Below, in pieces: positions 46,601 through 54,436 of a DNA stretch of 64,000 bases; the first letter of the stretch is position 1, and the number at the start of each line of letters is the position of its first letter. Both the position numbers and the translations under genes were made by a program. The DNA is from CAZOOK01 sp964581385 (lineage in GTDB: Bacteria; Pseudomonadota; Gammaproteobacteria; Nevskiales; Nevskiaceae): positions 62,001-126,000 of the forward strand of contig CAZOOK010000004.1 of assembly GCA_964581385.1 (NCBI GenBank), read 5' to 3'. The notes below the pieces were generated by a model, which ran no database searches, was not told the DNA's origin, and saw only the letters and a list, made by a program, of their open reading frames with translations.

Positions 46601-46736
46601 GGTCATCGCCGCCGGCATTTCGATCGGAACGCTGTTCACGCTGTTCGTGGTACCTGCCATGTATCTCGGCATCGCGCGCGATCACACCGCAGACCGCAAG
46701 GCCGATGATTCGATGCCCGTGCCCAACGAGGCGTGA
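43656..46736 (+). CDS. RND efflux pump, inner-membrane transporter
   Basis: 1026 residues, the usual RND length, from an ATG 4 bases after the adaptor gene. TM1 is in FIRRPVLASVISLLIMVLGL. The proton-relay aspartates lie in LAIGLVVDDAIIIVENVDRH (TM4), and the TM10 lysine is in LLGLIAKHGILIVQFAN. The porter-domain motif IAGFITTPIEAAVSEAQGID is typical of the HAE1 drug-efflux group. Substrates are probably hydrophobic toxic compounds; the exact range is not predictable. Confidence 0.94.
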   Translation: MTFTDIFIRRPVLASVISLLIMVLGLRALFGLPIREYPQTENAEVMVTTTYYGASPEVIAGFITTPIEAAVSEAQGIDYLTSTSTSGVSTITARLRLNYDSNRALTEISSKVNSVLNQLPPEAQQPSITVQIGDTVAAMYIGFNSDSLAPNQVNDYVARVVQPKLQAIPGMQKALLLGSRQYAMRIWLDSMKLAAVGLTAQDVFAALQSNNYLSSLGTTRGQMIAIDLTANTDLHSAEEFGDLVLKQKDGALVRLRDVGNVVLGAENYDVDVHFKGKPSLFIAMFVAPNANILTVIGEVRKIFPDIVAQMPAGLHAEIGYDATGYIKSSIDEVVKTLVETLVIVTLVIFLFLGSVRSVIIPVLAMPLSLIGAFFVMLVMGYSINLLTLLALVLAIGLVVDDAIIIVENVDRHLKLGAKPLHAAIAAARELAGPIVAISVVLIAVYIPIGFQGGLTGVMFSEFAFTLAGAVAISAIVALTLSPMMCARFLKSEHSSNALVRSIDQNFNWLTRHYHRILTAMIESWRAVVAFGVVVIVLIIVMLMVPMPFGVMHELAPAEDQGMAYSVLSSASDATPEQVGLYSHQAFLAMSSLPEYENAFQFDGYPTMNQGFGGIVFKPYGERTRKVPEILADWQTRSNQIAGAKVVCINPPALPGSGGGYPTQFVINTTASFEQLYGVSEAFLAKAQATGKFWLVDSDLKIDKPQTRVIVDHDKAALLGLTGKDIGGVLGGMLGGGYSNYFSISGRSYKVMPQVRQSERLNAEQLRGYQFRTAQGTMIPASTVVSLKTETTPETINHFQQLNSATINAVYLGTQGEALELLRKIAAETLPNDYTIDYGGESRQYMQESGGFFMTMGFALIIIFLTLAAQFESFRDPLVIMMSVPMAIFGAMIFIFEGYATLNIYTQVGLVTLLGLIAKHGILIVQFANDLQTQGMRKRQAIEEAAAIRLRPILMTTASMALGVIPLVIASGAGAVGRNHMGLVIAAGISIGTLFTLFVVPAMYLGIARDHTADRKADDSMPVPNEA

Positions 46737-46739
46737 GTT

Positions 46740-47501
46740 ATGAAAGAAATTCCCATCGAACCGCTGACGAAGCCCTTTCCTGGCCATACCGGCATGCCGT
46801 TCGCCTGCTCAACTTGCGAGGCCAGGTCCGCCAGCATCTGCAACGGCCTCGCGCCGCCAGAGTTCGACCAGATGACGCGATATCTGACCCAGCACGCATT
46901 AGCCGCGCGCGCCCCGCTATGCAGCGAAGGTGACGCCGCGAAGCTGGTCTACACGGTAACAGCAGGTTCGCTGCGCCTGTTCCAGTTGCTGCCGGATGGA
47001 CGCCGTCAGATTGTCGGCTTCGCGTTTCCTGGCGATTTCCTGGGCCTTACCTCCGGTGGTCTCTACAACGTCAGTGCCGAAGCGTTGGAGGATTCGCGCG
47101 TGTGCCAGCTGCCACGCGCCGAATTCACCCGTTTGATGCAAGTGATTCCGGATCTTGAGCATCGCGTGCTCGCGCGCACCGCGGCCGAACTCGTGCGTGC
47201 GCGCGAACAGATGGTATTGCTTGGCCGCAAAACCGCCGGGGAACGCCTCGCAACATTTCTCCTGCAGATGGCGGCCCGTATGAAGCCAGCGCGACCGGAT
47301 ATGCCATTGCGGCTGCCGATGACGCGAGCAGATATCGCCGACTATCTCGGGCTGACCACCGAAACGGTGAGCCGCACATTCACGCGCTTGCGCGCTCTGA
47401 AGTTGATTGAACTGCCTGGGAACGACGAGGTGCGCCTGCTGCGCCCCGAGCTGCTGGAAGGGATCGCGAGCGGCAAACGCGGAAATACACGGTCACCATA
47501 A
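46740..47501 (+). CDS. FNR-type iron-sulfur transcriptional regulator
   Basis: 253 residues, Crp/Fnr family. Cysteines at 23, 26 and 34 plus Cys122 match the [4Fe-4S] ligands of FNR, so it should sense oxygen. The cNMP-like beta roll (about 60-150) and the HTH (MTRADIADYLGLTTETVSRT) are intact; the recognition helix ETVSRT contains the E-SR residues that read TTGAT. It lies 3 bases after the RND pump gene and may be co-transcribed. A perfect FNR box lies near the thioredoxin gene 1.3 kb away. It overlaps the convergent TSUP gene by 9 bases. Confidence 0.92.
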   Translation: MKEIPIEPLTKPFPGHTGMPFACSTCEARSASICNGLAPPEFDQMTRYLTQHALAARAPLCSEGDAAKLVYTVTAGSLRLFQLLPDGRRQIVGFAFPGDFLGLTSGGLYNVSAEALEDSRVCQLPRAEFTRLMQVIPDLEHRVLARTAAELVRAREQMVLLGRKTAGERLATFLLQMAARMKPARPDMPLRLPMTRADIADYLGLTTETVSRTFTRLRALKLIELPGNDEVRLLRPELLEGIASGKRGNTRSP

Positions 47502-48338
47502 TCCCGCCGCGCGGCCGCCAAGCCCGCAAGCGACCATCAGCATGACCGCCGCAAAGCCTTTTTGCAGATGAGGGCCGGCGACCCGGTGCGCGACTTGGCG
47601 CGCTGCCAGCATCCCCACCAGCGCGCCCGCCATGAACGGAGCCGCGCGGTCCCACGGCAGTCCCGGTCCGCCTAGCGCGGCGAACACTACGGTGCCGGTG
47701 GCGACCAGTGCGATGGTCATCAGCGAAGTCGCCACGGCAGAATTCATCGATAGCGGACTCACCGCGCGCAGCGACGGTACGACGATGAATCCACCGCCGA
47801 CACCGAGCAGGCCGGACAGCAATCCGGTCAGCGCGCCGATGCTGCCGATCACCGCCGCCGTTCGCGGTGTCCAGAGCAGGCGTCCGGTTTTCGGGTCCAA
47901 CTGGCACAGGTGGCCGGATGATGCGGCACCCTCGCCGGTCACCGACGCGCGGACAACATCGCTGGCGTCCGATGCGGCCCTCGCCTGCCGCCAAAGGCGC
48001 ACGGCGACGATCACCATTATCGCGGCGAAAAGTCCGTCCAGAAGCGCAAGGGGGGCATGAGCGGAGAGCATGATGCCGGCCGGGGAAAACAGCGTACCCA
48101 CCGCCCCCATCAGCATCGCCGCGCGATAACGGACGTAGCTACGCCGCCACGCGGTGTAGACGCCAAGCGCGGATGCCGCCGCCACCGCCAGGAGCGCTAC
48201 CGGCACCGCCTGCGGCACGGTCCATCCGAAGGCGGCCATCAGCAGTGGCACGGCAAGCATGGAGCCGCCCGCACCAGTCAGCCCCAGCACAATGCCGACA
48301 ATGGCGCCCAGGGCAAGGCCGGTGATCAGGAAATCCAT
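47493..48338 (-). CDS. TSUP (TauE/SafE) sulfite/sulfur-compound exporter
   Basis: 281 residues with eight or so membrane segments in two half-repeats. Each half has the family glycine motif, GLTGAGGSMLAVPLL and GLLSGLLGVGGGFIVVPSL. TSUP proteins move sulfite, sulfoacetate, thiosulfate or other small sulfur anions. The ATG at 48338 is preferred over a TTG two codons upstream. It sits beside a thioredoxin gene and a BigR-like repressor, the company in which sulfite exporters often occur. Confidence 0.88.
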   Translation of the reverse strand: MDFLITGLALGAIVGIVLGLTGAGGSMLAVPLLMAAFGWTVPQAVPVALLAVAAASALGVYTAWRRSYVRYRAAMLMGAVGTLFSPAGIMLSAHAPLALLDGLFAAIMVIVAVRLWRQARAASDASDVVRASVTGEGAASSGHLCQLDPKTGRLLWTPRTAAVIGSIGALTGLLSGLLGVGGGFIVVPSLRAVSPLSMNSAVATSLMTIALVATGTVVFAALGGPGLPWDRAAPFMAGALVGMLAARQVAHRVAGPHLQKGFAAVMLMVACGLGGRAAGLW

Positions 48339-48419
48339 TGGCAACTGGCGGAGTGAATATCAAAGAGCTTATCGGGCGCGGACGGGGTTTATGTAGGCTT
48401 CGTTGGCCCTTCATACACG

Positions 48420-48845
48420 TTATGCGGCTTGCAAAACCCAGCGCGCGAGTTGAGCAGCCGACATCAATCCCGCCTGCTGCGCGACGACGCGACCGCTTCT
48501 CAACACCGCGAAATTCGGGATGCTGCGCACACCAAAGCGGCCGGCGAGCTCCGGCTGCCGTTCGGTATCGACTTTTAAAACAATCGCGCGGCCCGCAATA
48601 TTCGCCGCAACCTTGGCGACTTCGGGCGCAGCCATACGGCAGGGTCCGCACCACGATGCCCAGAAATCCACCAGCACGGGAACCGTGGCGGAATCGGTGA
48701 TCGCAGTAAAATCCTCGGCGCCGACATCGAGCGGCTCCGCGAGAGGCGGCAATTCACGCTTACAGGCGCCACAGCGACCGATGTCGGCGAGATGCTTCGG
48801 CGGCACACGATTACCGGTGCCGCAATGGGGACAATTGCGAATCAT
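48420..48845 (-). CDS. trxC: Thioredoxin 2 with N-terminal zinc ribbon
   Basis: 141 residues. The N-terminal zinc ribbon holds CPHC (5, 8) and CGAC (25, 28), as in TrxC. The thioredoxin fold has the active site WASWCGPCRM with Cys66 and Cys69. TrxC proteins reduce disulfides under oxidative or thiol stress. The ATG at 48845 is preceded by AGGGAG at 9-base spacing. A perfect TTGAT-N4-ATCAA FNR box lies 35 bases upstream of the ATG, and the gene is divergent from the BigR-like repressor. Confidence 0.93.
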   Translation of the reverse strand: MIRNCPHCGTGNRVPPKHLADIGRCGACKRELPPLAEPLDVGAEDFTAITDSATVPVLVDFWASWCGPCRMAAPEVAKVAANIAGRAIVLKVDTERQPELAGRFGVRSIPNFAVLRSGRVVAQQAGLMSAAQLARWVLQAA

Positions 48846-48879
48846 GGACACATACTCCCTCATCTGAATGGCGCCGCAA

Positions 48880-48893
48880 TTGATTTCGATCAA
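48880..48893 (-). promoter_or_regulatory. Perfect FNR/ANR box upstream of trxC
   Basis: TTGATTTCGATCAA exactly matches the TTGAT-N4-ATCAA consensus. It lies 35-48 bases upstream of the trxC start codon, a position fitting either activation or repression. An FNR-type regulator with all four cysteines is encoded nearby at 46740-47501. Confidence 0.75.
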
Positions 48894-48948
48894 TAGCGCG
48901 CACTGCGTGTTCGTGCAGGCTTGCGCCAATATGAAAGCCACCTGTATA

Positions 48949-48978
48949 TTAACATAATCTAATTTAGATATGTATAAT
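48949..48978 (+). promoter_or_regulatory. Sigma-70 promoter of the BigR-like operon
   Basis: TTAACA (48949-48954), 18 bases, TATAAT (48973-48978): five of six and six of six matches to consensus. The 13-base palindrome lies inside the spacer. Transcription should start near 48985, only about 3 bases before the first usable ATG. Confidence 0.7.
48957..48969. promoter_or_regulatory. Operator palindrome of the BigR-like repressor
   Basis: ATCTAATTTAGAT is a perfect 13-base palindrome lying between the -35 and -10 boxes. Imperfect symmetry extends it outward to about 48945 and 48981. Its AT-rich form resembles operators of ArsR-type sulfide-responsive repressors. Confidence 0.7.
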
Positions 48979-48987
48979 ATTTATGCT

Positions 48988-49377
48988 ATGGCAATACCTT
49001 CCCGATCCGAATTCTCGGCACTGCGCCGCCCAAAACTGCGGGCGGCGGAGATGGAAGGCCACGCGAGCGCTGCCGCCAGCCTGCTGCGCTCGCTGGCGAA
49101 TCCGAACCGCCTGATGATTCTATGCACGCTGACTGGCGAGGAGCTTTCGGTCGGTGCGCTCAACGAACGCGTACCGCTGTCGCAATCGGCGCTTTCGCAG
49201 CATCTTGCGGTGCTTCGAGAGGAAGGCTTGGTAACGACGCGACGCGAGGCGCAAACGGTCTACTACAACGTGCCCGACGGACCGGCGCTGCGGATCCTTG
49301 ATGTGCTCTACGACGCCTACTGTGGCCCGCATCCCGGCCCACGCATGACCAAAAACCGGAAAGGAAAGAAACTATGA
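48988..49377 (+). CDS. ArsR-family persulfide-responsive repressor (BigR/SqrR-like)
   Basis: 129 residues from the ATG at 48988. The winged helix includes LLRSLANPNRLMILCTLTGE and LSQSALSQHLAVLREEGLV. Cys46 (before CTL) and Cys112 (in YDAYCGPH) match the two cysteines that BigR/SqrR use to sense sulfide or persulfide by forming a tetrasulfide or disulfide. The AUG would be almost leaderless given the promoter just upstream; a start at 49051 would give the usual BigR N-terminus. It overlaps the DUF442 gene by ATGA. Confidence 0.87.
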   Translation: MAIPSRSEFSALRRPKLRAAEMEGHASAAASLLRSLANPNRLMILCTLTGEELSVGALNERVPLSQSALSQHLAVLREEGLVTTRREAQTVYYNVPDGPALRILDVLYDAYCGPHPGPRMTKNRKGKKL

Positions 49378-49835
49378 ACACCAAAGCAGAAGCGAATATC
49401 TGGCTCGACATTCCCAACGTTTGCACGCCAGCCGACGGGCTTTGTACCGGCGGCCGTCCGCAACCAGAGCATCTACAGCAGGCCAAGGAGCGCGGTGTGC
49501 GCACCATTGTCAACCTATGTCCACACAGCGAACCCTGCGGCTATGACGAACCAACGCTGGTGCAGTCGCTTGGCATGCATTATGTGAATATCCCGATTGC
49601 CGGCCCGTCCGACTTGACCGACGCCAACGCGCGTCTGCTCGCATCGACACTAAGCGAAGCCGGTGCCGGCCATCCCGTGTTGGTGCATTGCGCGAGCGGC
49701 AATCGCGTCGGCGCACTGTTCGCTCTGAAAGCACGCTATGTCGATGGCCTTGGCATCGACGAAGCATTGGCGGCGGGCCGAGCTGCCGGACTTAAGGCAA
49801 TGGAACCGATCGTGCGGCAGATACTTACTGCTTGA
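49374..49835 (+). CDS. DUF442 / TIGR01244-like sulfurtransferase-phosphatase fold protein
   Basis: 153 residues. The active-site loop is VLVHCASGNRVGAL, with Cys106 and Arg111 (C-x4-R), the six-residue rhodanese-like loop of the DUF442 domain found in Blh proteins, on a fold shared with dual-specificity phosphatases. ALAAGRAAGLK near the end also fits. In BigR operons such domains take part in sulfide detoxification. The ATG overlaps the repressor stop, so the two proteins are produced together. Enzyme activity is not proven by sequence. Confidence 0.8.
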   Translation: MNTKAEANIWLDIPNVCTPADGLCTGGRPQPEHLQQAKERGVRTIVNLCPHSEPCGYDEPTLVQSLGMHYVNIPIAGPSDLTDANARLLASTLSEAGAGHPVLVHCASGNRVGALFALKARYVDGLGIDEALAAGRAAGLKAMEPIVRQILTA

Positions 49836-49883
49836 TCATTGGGCTCCTGCGCCGTCCACCGTCATCTCGACCGAGACACGCTT

Positions 49884-50231
49884 ATGAACAAAAGCTATCG
49901 CGAAATTACCCAGTCCGTCTCCGCGTCCCTAGCCAAGCTGCGCGCCGACATCCCGGAGACCACTAAAGGCTTCAATGCGATGGCGCGCGCGGCTACGGCG
50001 CCAGGCGCGCTCGATGGCAAGACCAAAGAGCTGATCGCGTTGGCGCTCGGAGTCGCCGCGCACTGCGACGCCTGCATCGGCTTCCACATACAGGCACTGA
50101 TCCGGCTTGGCGCCAGCCGCGCCGAGATCGAGGAGGCACTGGGGATGGCGGTATACATGGGCGGTGGTCCGTCGCTGATGTATCCCGCAGATGTTTTGGC
50201 CGCTTTTGAGGGGTTGAGCACTCATCAATGA
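49884..50231 (+). CDS. Carboxymuconolactone decarboxylase/AhpD-like protein
   Basis: 115 residues. The AhpD-type redox motif is seen in VAAHCDACIGFHIQALIRLG, with Cys61, Cys64 and His68, and the preceding block TKELIALALG matches the family. Such proteins act as thiol peroxidase partners or decarboxylase-like enzymes. It lies 48 bases after the DUF442 gene on the same strand, probably in the sulfur-stress operon. Its partner peroxidase is not in the window. Confidence 0.88.
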   Translation: MNKSYREITQSVSASLAKLRADIPETTKGFNAMARAATAPGALDGKTKELIALALGVAAHCDACIGFHIQALIRLGASRAEIEEALGMAVYMGGGPSLMYPADVLAAFEGLSTHQ

Positions 50232-50281
50232 GGGCCGATATGCGGCGGAGACGTCGGGATATTCCAATCCGCATTTATCAA

Positions 50282-51162
50282 TCACGCGGATATAAAAGGC
50301 CGCTCGCGCATCCATTTGGTCACGGCCCACTTCTCACCTTCAATAACCGTGGCGCCGCCGTGCAGAGACTTGTCGTCTACCTGACGGCTGCCATTGGTGT
50401 ATTCAAAGTAAACGGCATTACCCCTTACGGGTGAGACTGAAAGTCCAACCTCGGGGAAGAACGTTTCGCCGCCAGCCACAACGTCGTTCAGATAAATCAC
50501 CAGACTGCTGATGCGTTGACCGCTACGTGCCAGTGACTCTTTATTGGTCGGATTGGACGGAATGAGAAAATCAAAGTGCGGCATGCTTTGAGCACCCACA
50601 CCATAATGCAGAACTTGCAGACCTTCTCCATTCTCCACTGGAGAGTTCATGATCTGTGATATCCGGTGGTCCAGAGTGGCGATGAACGGCGTCTCTTGCA
50701 ACCGAAAAAACATCCCTTCGCTATTTCGATATTGAGCAACTTGATTTGATCCGGTTATCGGATCGACTACCGTTGAGGGCGTCAACCGCGGTCGCGCAAG
50801 AGCGATCAACTGATCGCATTCTTCGGGACTCAATACATTGGCAAGCACGACGACGCTCGGCCGTTCGAGTCTCAGCAGTACCGAAATAGTCCGATCCGAC
50901 GTCTGGATCGCATTACCGACTGCGATACGCGGCTTTTCGTATTGGTATGTCGGCGCGGCGAATCCAAGTTCAGTGTATCGCCGCATATCGGCACTCCCGA
51001 ATTACGCGCTCGCACGAACGCCTCGATCAGGCCTGTTGCGATCGAAGGTTCGAATCGCTCACCGATCATGCTATGAATCAATTGCTCGGGTGCACAACCA
51101 CGGCTCAGATTGTGATCGATCCAGCTCCGTAGTTCGGACGTTATTTTGACGACGGTGCTCAT
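50282..51162 (-). pseudogene. Prolyl 4-hydroxylase-like 2OG-Fe(II) oxygenase, frameshifted
   Basis: Two frames together make one protein of about 290 residues. The first (from 51162) reads MSTVVKITSELRSWIDHNLS and continues to AFVRARNSG near 51000. The second starts at 50986 and gives the rest, with TYQYEKPRIAVGNAIQT, the iron ligands HFD (137/139 of the second frame) and His209, and Lys219 for 2-oxoglutarate. A one-base indel between about 50975 and 51003 would restore the gene. It may be a real mutation, a sequencing error, or translation may begin at the internal ATG, giving a 234-residue protein with all catalytic residues. Confidence 0.75.
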
Positions 51163-51466
51163 ACGTTTGTCATCTTCTCAAAAGGAGTTGACGCTTTTGT
51201 GTCCGACGCACATCGACGCAAAGAAAACCTCAGGGCAAGCCTATTCGGAAATGACGATAGAAGGGTTCTCGTATCCAGTTCCCTTGTCGCAAAAAATTAA
51301 TTTTCCGGTCACGAAAATGTGTGTTTCGGGTTGCAATACTGCGATCGAGCGCTGCGACATCGCATCGCGGGGCTGTGGATGCTTCCCGAAGTTCTTACCG
51401 CGGTTAGGACACCCAGCGGATCTATCGTCATGCCTCATCAAATAACCCAACACTCAAGAGGTTCCC
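51163..51466. other. 304-bp divergent region upstream of a PEP-CTERM gene
   Basis: No gene is supported; a 99-codon plus-strand frame here has no recognisable protein character. AT-rich patches around 51285-51300 could belong to a promoter. The PEP-CTERM gene's ribosome binding site AAGAGG is at 51455-51460. Confidence 0.35.
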
Positions 51467-52054
51467 GTGATTAAAAACTTCGCAAAAGCAGCGGCGTTAT
51501 GCGCCGTATTGACCAGCGGTGCCGTACACGCGAGCACTATCGATTTCTCATATATCTTCGCCGACGGGTTGCAACTTACCGGATCGCTGACCGGTACCCT
51601 GAACGGCGCTTTCGTGGACGATATTTCGAACATGACTGTCGACTTCAACGGCAGCACGTTTTCCGGGCCGTTGTACGTCGGCACATTTAACGCAGCGACC
51701 AACAGCTACGACTACAGCAGTGGCGCTGCAGTCCTTTCCACCAATGCAACGCTGAACAACTTCATTATTGCCGATTCCAATGACCCACAAGGCAATGGAG
51801 TCACGAATTATTTTTACTTTGTTAACGGAACCACTCCATCGGGAAGCGGCACGCAGGAAGTTTTTGCGGTTAACACCAACACTGGTGATATAGACCTCGC
51901 CAATCCAGCGAGTGGTTTCGCAGCTGGCACGTGGTCATTGACCCCTGCGGTAACTCCCGTTCCGGTGCCGGCAGCGCTTCCCTTGCTGGTCTCCGGCTTG
52001 GGCTTTCTTGCCAGTGTCGTAAAGCGTCGTCGTCTCGAACTCGATCACGCCTGA
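51467..52054 (+). CDS. PEP-CTERM exported protein
   Basis: 195 residues. A signal peptide (AAALCAVLTSGAVHA-S) is followed by a beta-rich middle with GLQLTGSLTGTLNGAFVDD and no known catalytic motif. The sorting module is VPVPAALPLLVSGLGFLASV followed by the basic KRRRLE. The start is GTG after an AAGAGG site. It is an expected exosortase substrate displayed or released at the surface. It precedes a secreted phosphoesterase gene by 58 bases and may share its transcript. Confidence 0.85.
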   Translation: MIKNFAKAAALCAVLTSGAVHASTIDFSYIFADGLQLTGSLTGTLNGAFVDDISNMTVDFNGSTFSGPLYVGTFNAATNSYDYSSGAAVLSTNATLNNFIIADSNDPQGNGVTNYFYFVNGTTPSGSGTQEVFAVNTNTGDIDLANPASGFAAGTWSLTPAVTPVPVPAALPLLVSGLGFLASVVKRRRLELDHA

Positions 52055-52112
52055 ACGGCTCTTCCAAACCCGCATTCCCACATCGTCATTGACCCACTTC
52101 AGGAAAGCAGCC

Positions 52113-54362
52113 ATGCAAAAAAACCCCACATTATCCGAGCGCCTGCCAGCTAGAACGTCATTTTCCATTGCGGTCGCGACGGCTCTATTTTCCGTCGCCG
52201 CACCCAGCCACGCGCTGACCGCGCCCCTGTCCGTTAAGGGCGTCGTAGCCGGCAGCTATTTCACACCGCCGGTGAACTCGGACAATCCAGCGCTTTCGAT
52301 CGCTTCGACGACCGTCGCGTCAGTCTATGCGGCCGCCAAGGTTTGCTTCGATCTCAATAACAACGGCGCCTGCGACGCCGGTGAGCCAAACACGATTAGC
52401 AGAAGTGACGGCAGCTTCCTGTTAACCAGTCGCACTGCCGGCAACCTCGTCGCAGAGATTTCGACGAGCACCACGAACAACGGAAATCCAGTGGCGAGCC
52501 GAAACGTACTGCGCGTCGCCGCAGCCCAGGTTGCCGCCTCGACGGTGTCACCACTTGCGCCCGCGAACGTGGCCGTCACGCCGTTGTCCACGGAAGTGCT
52601 GCGCATGATGGAGAATGACGGTCTAACGTACGCAAATGCCCAAGCGGCGGTCGCCCAGCGTATCGGCGTCGACCCCTCTCTGCTTCTGACCGATCCGAAC
52701 ACGGTGGCCGATAGCGTTCAAAAGGCCGCCATGTTGAAGGAATCCGTGGTTCTTACTAATCGCTTCACTTTCGCGGCGACGATGGTCGATCGCGGCGACG
52801 TGGCGACCGTCCCGGCAGCGGAACAGGCGGCGATGGCGCTTGAAGGCATTCCGCGCTACGACCATATCTTCATCGTCATGCTGGAAAACAAGGCGACGCT
52901 GTCCATTTTGAATTCGCCCTATACACCCAATATCAACGCGTACTTGCAGGCTGGCAATCAATTCACCAATTACTATGCGACCGGCAACCCAAGCGAGCCG
53001 AACTATACGGCTCTCGGCGGCGGCGATGATTTCGGCATCACCGACGATAACCAGTGGAACTGCGGTGCGACGGGCGCGAACGCGGTGCAAGATCTGCCAC
53101 AGCCGACGAACACCCAGCCGGGCCTCGCCAAGTCTCCATTTACCGTGCCCTGCTCGCAAGCGACCAATCACAACATCGTCAGCCGTCCGAACCTGTTCAA
53201 TGCCTTAACAAGCGTGGGCATGACCTGGAGAACCTATAGCGAGTCGATGAATCCGGGCCAGGACTTTCGCACCGACAGCGTCGCCGATGCGGCGGTGGTC
53301 GCACCCGATCACGTCTACGCGCCGGGCACGCTGGGTGGCAATACGAGTCAGATCGGAAGTCCAACCCTCAATCTTCCGCTGCCTGCGGGACTGTATAAAA
53401 CCAAGCATCATCCGGGAATGGCCTATCAAAACGTGCGCAGTGCAGTCGAATTCAAGACCAGCAATCGCACGCTGGGCGGCGGACAGTGGGATGCGGTGCT
53501 GCTCAACGGCACGGACTACGCCATTCCCGTCGGCTACGACAAGGATCAATTGGGCACCGACCTCACCACGGGCGATATCGGCGCGTTGAACTTCGTAGTC
53601 CCTGACCAGTGCGATGACATGCACGGCATCACCGTCACTGGAACGGATAGCATTACCCATGCTGCAGGCACCGCAAGCGATTGCACCTCCGTGGCAAACA
53701 ACGTTTCGCCAACTTCAACGAGCGATAAAATCCTCGGGCGCGGCGATAACTACGTCAAATACCTAGTCAACAAGATTCAGGCGTCACCGATTTGGCAAAA
53801 TCCGTACAAGCGTGTTGCTATCGTGTTGATGTTCGACGAAGGCAACGCGACCACCGGAAAGAACTCCTGCTGCGGCTGGAATCCCGGCAACAGCACAGTG
53901 GCCAAACCGCTGATCTCGAATGCGGCGGGGACCGTTACTACGATCGACACCTCGGTCACCAACTACACCAACGGCAACCGCGGCCACGGCAACAGCATCT
54001 TCGCGGTGCTGACCAACCAGGCAAGTGCGCCTAAGGGCATCAAGGATAGCGATTCCTATAGCCACTTCTCGTTCGTTCATACTCTGCAAGATATGTTCGG
54101 GTTGGCCGATCCGGATAATGTCGGTACGTACATGAATCGTTCCAAGTACACGCAAAACTTCATCGCGGCCAACGTTCTCAACCTGCCGGAATACGCTGGT
54201 TCGGCGGACCCACATTTCGATTCGGTGCGTCCGATGAACCATGCGTATGTGATCCCGTCGGCTTATGTTGAGGTGCAATCGGCGGACCAAAACACGACCC
54301 CGCAGATCGGGCCCGACGCGAACCAAACCAACGTCTGGGCATTGCCGACTTCCGTTCAGTAA
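52113..54362 (+). CDS. Secreted phosphoesterase family protein (phospholipase C/acid phosphatase type)
   Basis: 749 residues. A signal peptide (SIAVATALFSVAAPSHA-L) is followed by an N-terminal region with a calcium-loop-like CFDLNNNGACDAGEP (about 78-92). The phosphoesterase domain begins near residue 250 with YDHIFIVMLENKA, the metal-site opening of PF04185, and includes VAIVLMFDEGNATTGKNSCC and YSHFSFVHTLQDMFGL toward the end. Such enzymes cut phosphate mono- or diesters outside the cell. The ATG is preceded by AGGA. Unlike its neighbour it has no PEP-CTERM tail. Substrate uncertain. Confidence 0.85.
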   Translation: MQKNPTLSERLPARTSFSIAVATALFSVAAPSHALTAPLSVKGVVAGSYFTPPVNSDNPALSIASTTVASVYAAAKVCFDLNNNGACDAGEPNTISRSDGSFLLTSRTAGNLVAEISTSTTNNGNPVASRNVLRVAAAQVAASTVSPLAPANVAVTPLSTEVLRMMENDGLTYANAQAAVAQRIGVDPSLLLTDPNTVADSVQKAAMLKESVVLTNRFTFAATMVDRGDVATVPAAEQAAMALEGIPRYDHIFIVMLENKATLSILNSPYTPNINAYLQAGNQFTNYYATGNPSEPNYTALGGGDDFGITDDNQWNCGATGANAVQDLPQPTNTQPGLAKSPFTVPCSQATNHNIVSRPNLFNALTSVGMTWRTYSESMNPGQDFRTDSVADAAVVAPDHVYAPGTLGGNTSQIGSPTLNLPLPAGLYKTKHHPGMAYQNVRSAVEFKTSNRTLGGGQWDAVLLNGTDYAIPVGYDKDQLGTDLTTGDIGALNFVVPDQCDDMHGITVTGTDSITHAAGTASDCTSVANNVSPTSTSDKILGRGDNYVKYLVNKIQASPIWQNPYKRVAIVLMFDEGNATTGKNSCCGWNPGNSTVAKPLISNAAGTVTTIDTSVTNYTNGNRGHGNSIFAVLTNQASAPKGIKDSDSYSHFSFVHTLQDMFGLADPDNVGTYMNRSKYTQNFIAANVLNLPEYAGSADPHFDSVRPMNHAYVIPSAYVEVQSADQNTTPQIGPDANQTNVWALPTSVQ

Positions 54363-54436
54363 CACAACTGGAAGAAACCGGGCGGGTTCATGGACGAACC
54401 CGCCGGTATTCCATAACGGGGCTTCGGGGATTCTTT

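Noticed and set aside
51146..51445. 99-codon plus-strand frame before the PEP-CTERM gene
   Set aside because: No ribosome binding site of note and no protein character; it overlaps the start of the oxygenase gene.
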